Shown here: positions 17,481-26,677 of the stretch, one piece after another | How positions within the stretch are numbered: position 1 is the first letter of the stretch | Layout: every line of letters begins with the position of its first letter | Assembly (NCBI RefSeq): GCF_001425165.1 | Contig: NZ_LMDU01000011.1 | Span: 124,058 to 188,057 of the forward strand | Direction: 5' to 3' | DNA length: 64,000 bases | Source of the DNA: Pelomonas sp. Root405 | GTDB lineage: Bacteria; Pseudomonadota; Gammaproteobacteria; Burkholderiales; Burkholderiaceae_C | Position numbers and translations under genes: made by a program | Notes under the pieces: generated by a model | Told to the model about the DNA's origin: nothing | What the model saw: only the letters and a program-made list of their open reading frames with translations | The model's database searches: none

Positions 17481-17818
17481 AGGCCGCCGCGCAAAGCGCG
17501 GTTCGGTGCGTGGGCGAAGCTCATATCGCCTGGCGATGTGAGCGCAGACCAAAAGACGGACAAAGCCCAAGCGCTGCGCGCAGCGGCGGGGCTGTAAGCC
17601 ACGCGTTTGCGCCAGCAACCTTGGGGTTTGGGGCGCAGCTCATATCGCGCAGCGATGTGAGCGAAGACCACAAAGCCCAAGCGCTGCGCGCAGCGGCGGG
17701 GCTGTAAGCCACGCGTTTGCGCCAGCAAACCTTGGGGTTTGGGGCGCAGTTTCTATCGCGCAGCGATGTGAGCGAAGAACTCAAAGCGGCTGCGCTGCGC
17801 GCGGCTGCCGGGCTGTAA
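17442..17818 (+). repeat. Tandem degenerate copies of the metK 3' end
   Basis: The last 13 codons of metK (17442-17480) recur at 17559-17597, 17669-17707 and 17780-17818, each ending in TAA; spacing between stops is 117, 110 and 111 bases. Each unit is open in the frame that reaches its stop and encodes a related tail: [37 protein letters not shown] and [17 protein letters not shown]. Copy 1 is in the metK frame; copies 2 and 3 share another frame. Units 1 and 2 also contain an 11-base stem (17519-17529 with 17533-17543; 17638-17648 with 17652-17662) that is eroded in unit 3. No start codon with a good ribosome-binding site was found, so translation is unproven. Confidence 0.9.
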
Positions 17819-17854
17819 GCCGGCAGTCGGCAGCAAAGTACGGGCTGCCTCACG

Positions 17855-17886
17855 AAACACCGCCGCCTGAGGCGGTGTTTTTCTTT
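17855..17886 (+). terminator. Strong Rho-independent terminator
   Basis: AAACACCGCC (17855-17864) pairs with GGCGGTGTTT (17871-17880) across a six-base loop and runs into TTCTTT. It closes the metK transcript after the tail repeats, so all three repeats should be transcribed with metK. Confidence 0.85.
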
Positions 17887-17968
17887 GCATCGCCAAACCC
17901 ACCGACCTGTAGAGTTGGCGCACCAGCTGGGTGCATCACGGCCCGGCATGAAAACACTGGAGGCGGTG

Positions 17969-19510
17969 ATGAAGATGCAATCCCTTCGTATCGGGACGCG
18001 GCTGGCGCTCGGCTTTGGATTGGTGCTGTTGCTGCTCGCCCTGGCCGTGGGCCTGAGCTGGCGGCAGATGGCCACGGTCGGGCCACACATCGACCTGCTC
18101 GTCGAGCTGCAGCGCCAGCAGGACCTGGCGCAGGACTGGCGCACCCAGACCCAGCTCAACGTCACACGCACCGACGCCGTCGCGCGGGCGGGCGGCGCCG
18201 GGCCGGTCGCCGAGTTCTTCGCACCCGTCATCAAGACCACCAGCGCCCGCATCAATGAGCTGCAGGAAGCCCTGACCAAGGCCGCCGACACCGACCGCGG
18301 CAAGGCCACGCTCAAGGAGATTGGCGCGGCGCGCAAGACCTACATCGACATCCGCAACGGCGTGTTCGAGCAGCTCAAGGCCGGCGAATCCGACGCCGCA
18401 CTGCAGACGCTGGAGGGCAAGATGCGCCCGGCCGCCGAGGCCTATGTCGGGACGATCAGCCGCATTGCGGACTACCAGGGCGAACGCGTGCGCGACGAGA
18501 CCCGCGCCGTGCTGGACGCCGCCCGGCGCACCCAGGTGGTCATGGGCACGCTCGCGGCCATCTGCCTGAGCCTCGGGGTTGCAGCGGCCTGGCTGATCAC
18601 GCGCTCGGTCGTCGGCCCGCTGCGCGCGGCCATCCACGAGGCCGAGGAGGTCGGCCGCGGCGACCTGTCGCGCGACATCCGCAGCGTCGGCAGCGACGAG
18701 ACCGCGCAGCTGACGCAGGCGTTGGCGCAGATGCAGCAGGCGCTGCGCCACCTGGTCGGCTCGGTGCGCGAGAACGCCAATGGCGTCGCGACGGCCAGCT
18801 CCGAGATCTCGCACGGCAGCAACGACCTGTCGTCGCGCACGGAGCAGCAGGCCAGCGCCATCCAGCAGACCGCCGCGTCGATGGAGGAGCTGTCGGCCAC
18901 CGTCAGGCTCAATGCCGACAACGCCGGCGAGGCCGACCAGCTCGCGCATGACGCCAGCGCCGTGGCGCGCCAGGGCGGCGAGGTGGTCGGCGAGGCGGTG
19001 CAGCGCATGCGCGGCATCGAGGAAAGCTCGCGCAAGATCGGCGACATCATCGGCACCATCGATGCCATCGCCTTCCAGACCAACATCCTGGCGCTCAACG
19101 CCGCCGTCGAGGCCGCGCGGGCCGGCGAGCAGGGCCGGGGCTTCGCCGTCGTCGCCAGCGAGGTGCGCATGCTGGCCCAGCGCAGCGCCGACGCGGCCAA
19201 GGAGATCAAGGGCTTGATCGGCGACAGCGTCGAGCGCGTCGAACAGGGCGCCGTGCTGGTGAACAAGGCCGGCGCGACGATGGAGCAGGTCGTCACGTCC
19301 ATCGACCGCGTCGCGCAGATCGTGCGCGAGATCAGCTCGGCCAGCCGCGAGCAGAGCACCGGCGTCAGCCAGGTCGGCCAGGCCATCACGCAGATGGACC
19401 AGGCCACGCAGCAGAACGCCGCGCTGGTGGAAGAAAGCGCGGCGGCGGCCGAGAGCTTGAAGCATCAGGCCAGCGAGCTGGTGAAGCTGGTGTCGACGTT
19501 CAAGACCTGA
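17969..19510 (+). CDS. Methyl-accepting chemotaxis protein
   Basis: 513 residues. TM1 is about 9-31 ([18 protein letters not shown]), a four-helix periplasmic sensor spans about 32-190, and TM2 is about 192-212 ([18 protein letters not shown]). HAMP follows ([23 protein letters not shown]), then the signalling domain with the CheA/CheW-binding hairpin tip [20 protein letters not shown] and [20 protein letters not shown]. It should report a ligand to CheA. The ATG at 17969 has GGAGG six bases upstream; an ATG at 17948 lacks this. No chemotaxis pathway genes are nearby, so it is a solitary receptor. Ligand unknown. Confidence 0.95.
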   Translation: MKMQSLRIGTRLALGFGLVLLLLALAVGLSWRQMATVGPHIDLLVELQRQQDLAQDWRTQTQLNVTRTDAVARAGGAGPVAEFFAPVIKTTSARINELQEALTKAADTDRGKATLKEIGAARKTYIDIRNGVFEQLKAGESDAALQTLEGKMRPAAEAYVGTISRIADYQGERVRDETRAVLDAARRTQVVMGTLAAICLSLGVAAAWLITRSVVGPLRAAIHEAEEVGRGDLSRDIRSVGSDETAQLTQALAQMQQALRHLVGSVRENANGVATASSEISHGSNDLSSRTEQQASAIQQTAASMEELSATVRLNADNAGEADQLAHDASAVARQGGEVVGEAVQRMRGIEESSRKIGDIIGTIDAIAFQTNILALNAAVEAARAGEQGRGFAVVASEVRMLAQRSADAAKEIKGLIGDSVERVEQGAVLVNKAGATMEQVVTSIDRVAQIVREISSASREQSTGVSQVGQAITQMDQATQQNAALVEESAAAAESLKHQASELVKLVSTFKT

Positions 19511-19606
19511 GGGTCGCAGCGTTCGGGGGCGGCTCAGTCGTTCAGCAGCGCCCGCCGCGATGCGGTAGCGTGCGCGCCACGACTGAACAGCCCACGAAAG
19601 AGCCCC

Positions 19607-21997
19607 ATGAGTACTGCCGGTGTGACGCGTCGCAACTTTGTCCAGGGTGTCGGTGCCGTCGGGCTTGCCACGGCAGGCCATGCGGCGGCCGCCCCCGCCG
19701 ATCAGCCGCTCTACAAGCAGACTTCTGCGAGCGTGGAGTCGCGCGTGAACGACCTGCTCCCCCGCATGACGCTGGAGGAAAAGGTGGCCCAGACGATGTG
19801 CATCTGGATAGGCAAGAACCGCGTGCAGAACGAAGCCGGCGACTTCGACGCGGCGCGGGCCGCGCAGGCGCTGCCGCACGGCCTGGGCATGCTGGGCCGC
19901 CCGAGCGACCGCAAGGGCGTGGCCAACACCAACGCCGGTGCCGATGCCAGCACCGCCAACCGCACGGCGGCCGAGACGGCGGCCTACGTCAATGCCGCGC
20001 AGGCCTGGGCGATGCAGCGCACGCGGCTGGGCATTCCACTGTTCATGCACGAGGAAAGCCTGCATGGCTACGCGGCGCGCGACGCGACGTGCTTCCCGCA
20101 GGCCATCGGCCTGGCGTCCTCCTTCGACCCGGCGCTGATCGAGCGGATCTTCTCGGTCTGCGCGCGCGAGATGCGGGCGCGGGGCGCCAACCTGGCGCTG
20201 GCGCCGGTGGTCGATGTCTGCCGCGATCCGCGCTGGGGCCGCGTGGAGGAGACCTATGGCGAAGACCCCTACCTGATGGGCGTGCTGGGCAAGGCCGCCG
20301 TGATGGGCTTTTCCGGCACGGAGCGCAAGCTCGCGCCGGGCAAGGTGCTGGCGACGCTCAAGCACATGACCGGCCACGGCCAGCCCGAGCGCGGCATCAA
20401 CACCGCGCCGGCGCAGATCTCCGAGCGGGTGCTGCGCGAGGTCTTCTTTCCGCCGTTCGAGAAGATCATCCGCGAGACGCCGATCGCGGCCGTCATGCCC
20501 TCGTACAACGAGATCGACGGCGTGCCCTCACATGCCAACCCGTGGCTGCTGAAGACCATCCTGCGCGGCGAATGGAATTTCAAGGGCCTGACGGTCTCCG
20601 ACTACTTCGCGATCAGGGAGATGGTGTCGCGCCACCGGCTGGTGCCCGACATCACGGAGGCGGCGTATCGCGCCTTCACGGCGGGGGTCGACGTCGACAC
20701 GCCTGACAGCGACGGCTTTTCCGAACTCGTCAACCTGGTGAAGGCCGGCCGCATCAAGGAGGCCGACATCGACATGGTCGTGCGCCGCATCCTGGAGTGG
20801 AAGTTCCTGGCCGGGTTGTTTGAGGACCCGTATGTCGACGCCAGCAAGGCGGACGCACTGACCGCCACGCCGGACGCTGTCGCGCTGGCTCGCGAAGCTG
20901 CGGTGCGTTCGGTCGTGCTGCTGAAGAACGACGGCGTGCTGCCGCTCGACGGCAAGAAGGCGGGCAAGCTGCTGCTGCTCGGCACGCATGCCAGGGACAC
21001 GCCGATCGGCGGCTACTCCGACATTCCTCGCCATGTGGTGTCCATCCACGACGCGCTGGCCGGCGAGGCGAAGGCGCAGGGCTTCGCCTTCGAGTACCGC
21101 GAGGCGGTACGCCTGACCGAGAAGCGCGAGTGGGCGACGGACGAAGTGCGCTTCATCGCGCCGGCGGTCAACGCCAAGCTCATCGCCGAGGCGGTCGAGG
21201 CGGCCAGGGCGGCGGACACCATCGTCATGGTGCTCGGCGACAACGAACAGACCACCCGCGAGGCGTGGTCGGACACCCACCTCGGCGACCGGGACTCGCT
21301 GGACCTGATCGGCCAGCAGAACGACCTGGCCGCCGCCATCTTTGCGCTGAACAAGCCGACGGTCGTGTTCCTGCTCAACGGCAAGCCGCTGTCGATCAAC
21401 CTGTTGCAGGCCAAGGCCAGCGCCATCATCGAAGGCTGGTATCTCGGGCAGGAGACCGGCCATGCGGCCGCCGACATTCTGTTCGGCCGCGCCAACCCGG
21501 GCGGCAAGCTACCGATCAGCATTCCCCGCAACGTGGGGCAGCTGCCGGTCTACTACAACGCCAAACCGACGGCCAGCCGCGGCTATCTCGGCGCTGACAA
21601 CACGCCGCTCTATCCCTTCGGCTTCGGCCTCAGCTACACGACGTTCTCGCTGTCGGAACCGCGTCTGTCGAAGGCGACCATCGCTCCAGCGGACAGCGTG
21701 ACGGTCTCGGTGGACGTCACCAACACCGGCAAGCGCGCAGGCGACGAGGTGGTGCAGCTCTACATCCGCGACGACATCTCGTCGGTGACACGGCCCGTCA
21801 AGGAGCTCAAGGGCTTCGCCCGCGTGACGCTGGCGCCGGGCGAGAAGCGCACCGTCACTCTCACCATCACGCCGGCAGAACTCCAGTTCTACGGCATGGA
21901 CATGAAGCGCGTCGTCGAGCCGGGCAGCTTCACCATCATGGTCGGCCCGAACAGCGTCGATCTGAAGACCACCACATTGACGGTCACCGCAGCCTGA
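19607..21997 (+). CDS. Glycoside hydrolase family 3, BglX-like beta-glucosidase/beta-xylosidase
   Basis: 796 residues. A Tat-type signal (TRRNFVQGVGAVGLATA, with AxA before residue 30) sends a folded enzyme to the periplasm. The N-terminal TIM-barrel (about 45-390) carries the nucleophile Asp near residue 332 in GLTVSDYF. The alpha/beta sandwich (about 400-620) and a C-terminal fibronectin-type III-like domain (about 680-790; VDVTNTGKRAGDEVVQLYI) complete the usual architecture. It removes terminal beta-linked glucose or xylose from oligosaccharides. It is followed five bases later by the GH31 gene, together suggesting xyloglucan-oligosaccharide breakdown. Exact specificity is inference. Confidence 0.93.
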   Translation: MSTAGVTRRNFVQGVGAVGLATAGHAAAAPADQPLYKQTSASVESRVNDLLPRMTLEEKVAQTMCIWIGKNRVQNEAGDFDAARAAQALPHGLGMLGRPSDRKGVANTNAGADASTANRTAAETAAYVNAAQAWAMQRTRLGIPLFMHEESLHGYAARDATCFPQAIGLASSFDPALIERIFSVCAREMRARGANLALAPVVDVCRDPRWGRVEETYGEDPYLMGVLGKAAVMGFSGTERKLAPGKVLATLKHMTGHGQPERGINTAPAQISERVLREVFFPPFEKIIRETPIAAVMPSYNEIDGVPSHANPWLLKTILRGEWNFKGLTVSDYFAIREMVSRHRLVPDITEAAYRAFTAGVDVDTPDSDGFSELVNLVKAGRIKEADIDMVVRRILEWKFLAGLFEDPYVDASKADALTATPDAVALAREAAVRSVVLLKNDGVLPLDGKKAGKLLLLGTHARDTPIGGYSDIPRHVVSIHDALAGEAKAQGFAFEYREAVRLTEKREWATDEVRFIAPAVNAKLIAEAVEAARAADTIVMVLGDNEQTTREAWSDTHLGDRDSLDLIGQQNDLAAAIFALNKPTVVFLLNGKPLSINLLQAKASAIIEGWYLGQETGHAAADILFGRANPGGKLPISIPRNVGQLPVYYNAKPTASRGYLGADNTPLYPFGFGLSYTTFSLSEPRLSKATIAPADSVTVSVDVTNTGKRAGDEVVQLYIRDDISSVTRPVKELKGFARVTLAPGEKRTVTLTITPAELQFYGMDMKRVVEPGSFTIMVGPNSVDLKTTTLTVTAA

Positions 21998-22002
21998 ACG
22001 AC

Positions 22003-24879
22003 ATGACACCATCCCTTTCGCTTTCCCTGCTCGCCGCGATGCTGCTGGCGACGACCGCTTCCTTCGCCGGCACCTATGAGCAAACGCCGACGGGCGTCGT
22101 GGTGAGACCCGATACGGGCAGCGTGAAGGAACTGCGCCTCAATGCCATCACCGAGGCCATCATCCAGGTCATTGGCGTCGACGATCCGGCGCGGCCGCAG
22201 CTGGAATCGCTGATGGCCGTCGCCAAGCCGAGCGGGCGCTTCACCGTGAAGGCCGGCGCGGACACCGTGACGCTCGATGCCGGCAAGGCGTCGGCCCAGG
22301 TGTCGCTGAAGGACGGCCGGGTCACCTTTCGTGACGCCAGGGGTGCCGTCGTGTTGACGACCGAGCGAGCCGACATCCAGCCAATCATGGTCGAAGGCAA
22401 GTCGTTCGTGGCGCCCTCCGTCCAGTTCAACCGGGGCACGACCGAGGCGTTCTACGGCCTGGGGCAGCACCAGAACGCGCAGATGGACCTGAATGGCGAA
22501 GACATCGAGCTGCGCCAGCACAACATGGACATCGCCATCCCCTTCGTCGTGTCCGACAGGAACTACGGCGTGCTCTGGGACAACAACGCCGTCACGCGCT
22601 TCGGCAACCCGCAGCGCTTCGGGCTGGCCAGCCGCGACCTGACGCTCACCGCGCTGGACGGCAGCAGCGGCCTGACGGCCAAGTACTACGTCGACGATCA
22701 GTTGATCCTGACCCGTGTCGAGCCCGACATCCGCTACCAGTTCCTCAGCGATGTCAGCAAGCACTGGCCCGCCGACGCCGCGCTGAGCAAGGCAGCCACC
22801 CGCGGCAAGAAGGTCAAGGTCGTCTGGGAAGGCACCGCCGCATCCGACAAGCCGGGGCTGCACAAGATGCGCCTGTTCGCGTCCGACTACGTGACGCTGA
22901 AGGTCGACGGCAAGACCGTCTTCGACCACGGCATCTGGCGCATGAACTGGAACGGCTGGTACAACAATTTCGAGCAGCCGTTCAGCAAGGGCAAGCCGGT
23001 CAGCCTGCATGTCGAATGGCGGCCGACGAGCGGCCTGATCTCGCTGCACCACTCCGACCCCGAGCCGGCCGCAGACAAGCATTCACTGCGCTTCGCGTCC
23101 GAGGCCGGCACGGGCCTGAACTACTACTTCATCGGCGCCGATTCCATGCAGGGCGTCATCCGCGGCTACCACCACGTCACCGGCGTTCCGCCGCTTAGCC
23201 CCAAGTGGGCCTATGGCTTCTGGCAGTCCCGGCAGCGCTACCGCACGCAGGCCGAGCTCCTCGGCGTGCTCAAGACCTACCGCGCCAATCGGTGGCCCAT
23301 CGACAACATCGTGCAGGACTGGTTCTACTGGCCGCAGGACCAGTGGGGCAGCCATGGCTTCGATGCGGCACGCTTCCCCGACCCCAAGGGCATGGTCGAT
23401 GAAGTCCATCGCCAGAACGCCCGCATCATGATTTCGATCTGGGGCAAGTTCTATCCCAACACCGCCAACTACCAGGAGCTGGACGCCAAGGGCCATATGT
23501 GGCGCCGCAATGTCGAACTCGGCATGAAGGACTGGGTCGGCCCCGGCTATCTCAACAGCCACTTCTCGCCCTACAGCCAGGAAGCGCGGGACATCTTCTA
23601 CCGCCAGATGAAGAAGCCCCTCGTCAACCTCGGCTTCGACGCCTGGTGGATGGACAACACCGAACCCGACGTGCGCTCCAACGCCAGCCCCGAAGAACTC
23701 GCCGAGCTGATCACGCCGACGCAGATGGGGCCGGGTGCGCTGGTGACCAACGCCTACGCCACCATGGCCACCCAGGCCGTTCACGACGGCCTGAAACGCG
23801 ACCGACCGGACCTCCGCCATTTCATCCTGACCCGCTCCGGCTTCGGGGGCGTGCAACGCAACGCGGCCGCCCTGTGGTCGGGAGACATCGTCGGCACCTG
23901 GGACAACCTGCACAAGCAGATTTCGGCAGGGGTTCAGACCGGGTTCTCGGGCGTGCCCAACTGGACGCACGACATCGGCGGCTATTCGCAGGAAGCCCGC
24001 TTCCAGGACAAGTCGGTCGCGGGGCTGCAGGAGAACCGCGTGGCAGGCGGCGAGCGGACCGCCGAGGACCTGAAGGAGTGGCAGGAGCTGAACCAGCGCT
24101 GGTGGCAGTTCGGCGCCTTCTCGCCGTTGATGCGCAGCCACGGCGAAGGCGTGAAGCGCGAGATCCACGAGATCTCGCCCGAGGGCTCCGCCATGCGCGC
24201 CAACCTGGTGTGGTTCCTGGAGCTGCGCTACCGGCTGATGCCCTATATCTACACGGCCGCCGCGGACAGCCACTACGAGGGCGCGCCCATCATGCGCGGC
24301 CTGGCGCTGGACTTCCCGGCAGACGCCAGGGCCAAGAGGATCGCGGACCAGTACCTGTTCGGCACATCGATGCTGGTGGCGCCGGTGACGCGGTATGGCG
24401 CGACATCCCGCTCGGTCTACTTTCCGGGCTCGTCGACCTGGTTCAACGCCTGGACGGGCGAGACGGTCAAGGGCGGCGAGACGCACACCGTGGCCGCCCC
24501 GCTGGATCAGATGCCGCTGTTCGTCAAAGCGGGCGCCATCGTCCCCATGGGGCCCGTCACGCAATACGTGGACGAGAAGCCCGACGCGCCGCTGAGCGTC
24601 CTTGTCTACACCGGCGCCGATGGCAGCTACAGCCTCTACGAAGACGACGGCGTCTCAAACTCGTACAAGGCCGGCCGGTACACGCGCATCCCGTTTGCCT
24701 ACGACGACAAGCGCGGCGAAGTCACCATCGGGCCGCGCACAGGCAGCTATGCCGGCATGGTCACGAAGCGGACCTTCAACGTCCGCTTCCTCAAGCCCGG
24801 TGACCGCACCGTCGACTTCGATGCGCCAGCTGTTGCCGTTAGCTATTCGGGAGACCGGATCGTCGTCAAGGCGCCCTGA
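22003..24879 (+). CDS. Glycoside hydrolase family 31 with PA14-like insert, probable alpha-xylosidase
   Basis: 958 residues with a signal peptide (LSLSLLAAMLLATTASFA). After the N-terminal beta domain, a PA14-like module (about 225-365; GLTAKYYVDDQLILTRVEPD) is inserted, then the catalytic barrel with nucleophile Asp near 551 in WWMDNTEPD and the probable acid/base Asp near 628 in ALWSGDIVGTWDN, then the C-terminal beta domains. The PA14 insert plus the VQDWFYWPQDQWGSHGF region resemble the Cellvibrio alpha-xylosidase Xyl31A, which removes xylose from xyloglucan oligosaccharides; that specificity is inference from architecture. Co-transcribed with the GH3 gene. Confidence 0.92.
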   Translation: MTPSLSLSLLAAMLLATTASFAGTYEQTPTGVVVRPDTGSVKELRLNAITEAIIQVIGVDDPARPQLESLMAVAKPSGRFTVKAGADTVTLDAGKASAQVSLKDGRVTFRDARGAVVLTTERADIQPIMVEGKSFVAPSVQFNRGTTEAFYGLGQHQNAQMDLNGEDIELRQHNMDIAIPFVVSDRNYGVLWDNNAVTRFGNPQRFGLASRDLTLTALDGSSGLTAKYYVDDQLILTRVEPDIRYQFLSDVSKHWPADAALSKAATRGKKVKVVWEGTAASDKPGLHKMRLFASDYVTLKVDGKTVFDHGIWRMNWNGWYNNFEQPFSKGKPVSLHVEWRPTSGLISLHHSDPEPAADKHSLRFASEAGTGLNYYFIGADSMQGVIRGYHHVTGVPPLSPKWAYGFWQSRQRYRTQAELLGVLKTYRANRWPIDNIVQDWFYWPQDQWGSHGFDAARFPDPKGMVDEVHRQNARIMISIWGKFYPNTANYQELDAKGHMWRRNVELGMKDWVGPGYLNSHFSPYSQEARDIFYRQMKKPLVNLGFDAWWMDNTEPDVRSNASPEELAELITPTQMGPGALVTNAYATMATQAVHDGLKRDRPDLRHFILTRSGFGGVQRNAAALWSGDIVGTWDNLHKQISAGVQTGFSGVPNWTHDIGGYSQEARFQDKSVAGLQENRVAGGERTAEDLKEWQELNQRWWQFGAFSPLMRSHGEGVKREIHEISPEGSAMRANLVWFLELRYRLMPYIYTAAADSHYEGAPIMRGLALDFPADARAKRIADQYLFGTSMLVAPVTRYGATSRSVYFPGSSTWFNAWTGETVKGGETHTVAAPLDQMPLFVKAGAIVPMGPVTQYVDEKPDAPLSVLVYTGADGSYSLYEDDGVSNSYKAGRYTRIPFAYDDKRGEVTIGPRTGSYAGMVTKRTFNVRFLKPGDRTVDFDAPAVAVSYSGDRIVVKAP

Positions 24880-24907
24880 GCCGACATCGGCATGCAGCGG
24901 CCGAGCC

Positions 24908-26149
24908 TCAGACGCCTCGCAGCGCGTCGTCCAGCACTTCCACCCAATGCCGCACCGGCTGCGTCGTGCCGCTTTGCAGGTGCTGGATGCAACCGACGTT
25001 GGCCGACACGATCTGCTCGGCCTGCAGCGGGGCTAACGCCGCCAGCTTGCGGTCCCGCAGCTGCTTGGACAGCTCGGGTTGCAGCACCGAGTAGGTGCCG
25101 GCCGAGCCGCAGCAGAGATGGCTGTCGGTCGGCGCGCAGGCGATGCGAAAGCCCAACTCACGCATCGAAGCCTCCACGCCACCGCGCAACTGCTGCCCAT
25201 GCTGCAGCGTGCAGGGCGGGTGGTAAGCCAGCGAGCGCCCCTTGGCCTTGAGCCGGGGCTTGAGCGCGGGCACCAGGTCGGGCAGCAACTCGCTCAAGTC
25301 CTTGGTGACCTCGCTGATGCGCCTCGCCTTGTCGGCGTAGGCCGGGTCTGCGCTGAGCGCGTGGCCGTATTCCTTGACCGTCACGCCGCAGCCCGACGCG
25401 TTCATGACCAGCGCCTCGACCCGTTCGCCCGGCCCCGCCACCAGCGGCCACCACGCGTCGATGTTGCGGCGCATGTCGTCCAGCGCGGCTTCGTGGTCGC
25501 CAAGGTGGGCGCGTATCGCGCCGCAGCAGCCGGCGCCGTCGGCCACGACGGTCTGGATGCCCGCCGCGTCCAGCACTCGCGCCGTCGCGCTGTTGATGTT
25601 GGGTGCCATCGCGGGCTGCACGCAGCCGAGCAGCAGCAGCACCTTGCGGTTGAGCTGGCGCGTGGGCCAGTCGTGCGCCGTCGCCGGGGCCTTGGCCGGC
25701 ACCTTGTCCTTCAGCGATGCCGGAACAAGCGGCCGCAGCGCCTGGCCCAGCTTCATCGCCGGCTTGAAGAGCGGCGAGGTCAGGCCCTCCTTCAACAGCC
25801 AGCGCGCACGCCGCTCGGCCGCCGGGCGTTCGACCTTGGCATCGACGACGCGCCGGCCGATGTCGACCAGATGGCCGTACTCGACGCCCGACGGGCAGGT
25901 CGTCTCGCAGTTGCGGCAGGTCAGGCAGCGGTCCAGGTGGAGCTGCGTCTCGCGCGTGGGCGTCTCACCTTCGAGCACCTGCTTGATCAGGTAGATGCGG
26001 CCGCGCGGACCGTCCAGTTCATCGCCCAGCAATTGGTACGTCGGGCAGGTTGCCGTGCAGAAGCCGCAGTGCACGCAGCGGCGCAGGATGGCCTCAGCCT
26101 CGGCGCCGTCGGAGGTGCCGGCGAACTCGGGGGCTAGCTTGGTTTGCAT
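24908..26149 (-). CDS. glcF: Glycolate oxidase iron-sulfur subunit
   Basis: 413 residues. Two [4Fe-4S] ferredoxin motifs are intact (CVHCGFCTATCP and CLTCRNCETTCP), and two CCG domains are present (GAGCCGAIRAHLGD and DSHLCCGSAGTYS). With GlcD and GlcE it oxidises glycolate to glyoxylate and passes electrons to the respiratory chain. In the usual glcDEF order it would directly follow glcE, but here a roughly 0.5-kb palindromic element lies between them. No strong ribosome-binding site is visible before ATG 26149, so expression may depend on what the element does. It is convergent with the GH31 gene. Confidence 0.95.
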   Translation of the reverse strand: MQTKLAPEFAGTSDGAEAEAILRRCVHCGFCTATCPTYQLLGDELDGPRGRIYLIKQVLEGETPTRETQLHLDRCLTCRNCETTCPSGVEYGHLVDIGRRVVDAKVERPAAERRARWLLKEGLTSPLFKPAMKLGQALRPLVPASLKDKVPAKAPATAHDWPTRQLNRKVLLLLGCVQPAMAPNINSATARVLDAAGIQTVVADGAGCCGAIRAHLGDHEAALDDMRRNIDAWWPLVAGPGERVEALVMNASGCGVTVKEYGHALSADPAYADKARRISEVTKDLSELLPDLVPALKPRLKAKGRSLAYHPPCTLQHGQQLRGGVEASMRELGFRIACAPTDSHLCCGSAGTYSVLQPELSKQLRDRKLAALAPLQAEQIVSANVGCIQHLQSGTTQPVRHWVEVLDDALRGV

Positions 26150-26192
26150 GGCGATTGGGTAGAAAGAGGCTTTGGCGACGAGTTGCGTTGCA

Positions 26193-26665
26193 GGCCAGGC
26201 CCATGCCGGGAGTTCGCCCCGGCGGGCGACTCACTTTGGCTTCGCCGAAACCTTTGGTTTTCCTGTGCGAACAAGAAAGTAAGCAAAGAAGTCGCCCCCG
26301 ACCGCACCGCCCTCCGCTTCGCTTCGGGTTCCCTGCGATGCTCAGCGGTGCTAAAGGGGGAAAGAGAAATACCTCGGTGGGAACGGCTGTCGGGCTTGGC
26401 TGTTGTATTCGGCTGTTCGGAGCCTCCCCTTCTAAACCGCCGAGAAGCGCAGAAGGCCAGGGCGCGCGCGCAGCGCGCTTCGACGACTGACTTCGCGCAG
26501 CTGTTTGAGCGGCGCGTAGCGAAGCGAGTTCTGCGCGAGCCCTGGGCTTCGAGCATCGCAGGGCAGCCCGCAGGGCCGGTTTTGCAGGGGAGAGCTTTTT
26601 GCCTACTTTTTGGCGGCGCAAAAAGTAGGTCGGCCGCCGGGACGAAATCCCGGCTGGGCCTTGCC
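26193..26665. repeat. Giant imperfect palindrome between glcE and glcF (element A)
   Basis: The left end (from GGCCAGGCCCATGCCGGGA at 26193) matches the reverse complement of the right end (GGCAAGGCCCAGCCGGGA read from 26665), continuing through TTCG, CCCCGGCGG or CCCGGCGG, CGAC and ACTTT. Deeper inside, CCCTGCGATGCTC (26331-26343) has its inverted partner near 26553-26565. The left arm carries an extra stretch (26238-26270) absent on the right. The ends share the layout of element B at 38403-38914. No ORF with coding character is present. A MITE-like or REP-derived repeat family common in Burkholderiales is the likely explanation; no transposase is seen. Confidence 0.8.
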
Positions 26666-26677
26666 ACCAAGCCGATC

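Noticed and set aside
17442-17818. CRISPR array
   Set aside because: Only three imperfect units of 110-117 bases with repeated coding ends, no short uniform repeats with unique spacers, no cas genes.
26193-26665. Insertion sequence
   Set aside because: Inverted repeats are present but there is no transposase frame; long palindromic symmetry fits a non-autonomous repeat better.
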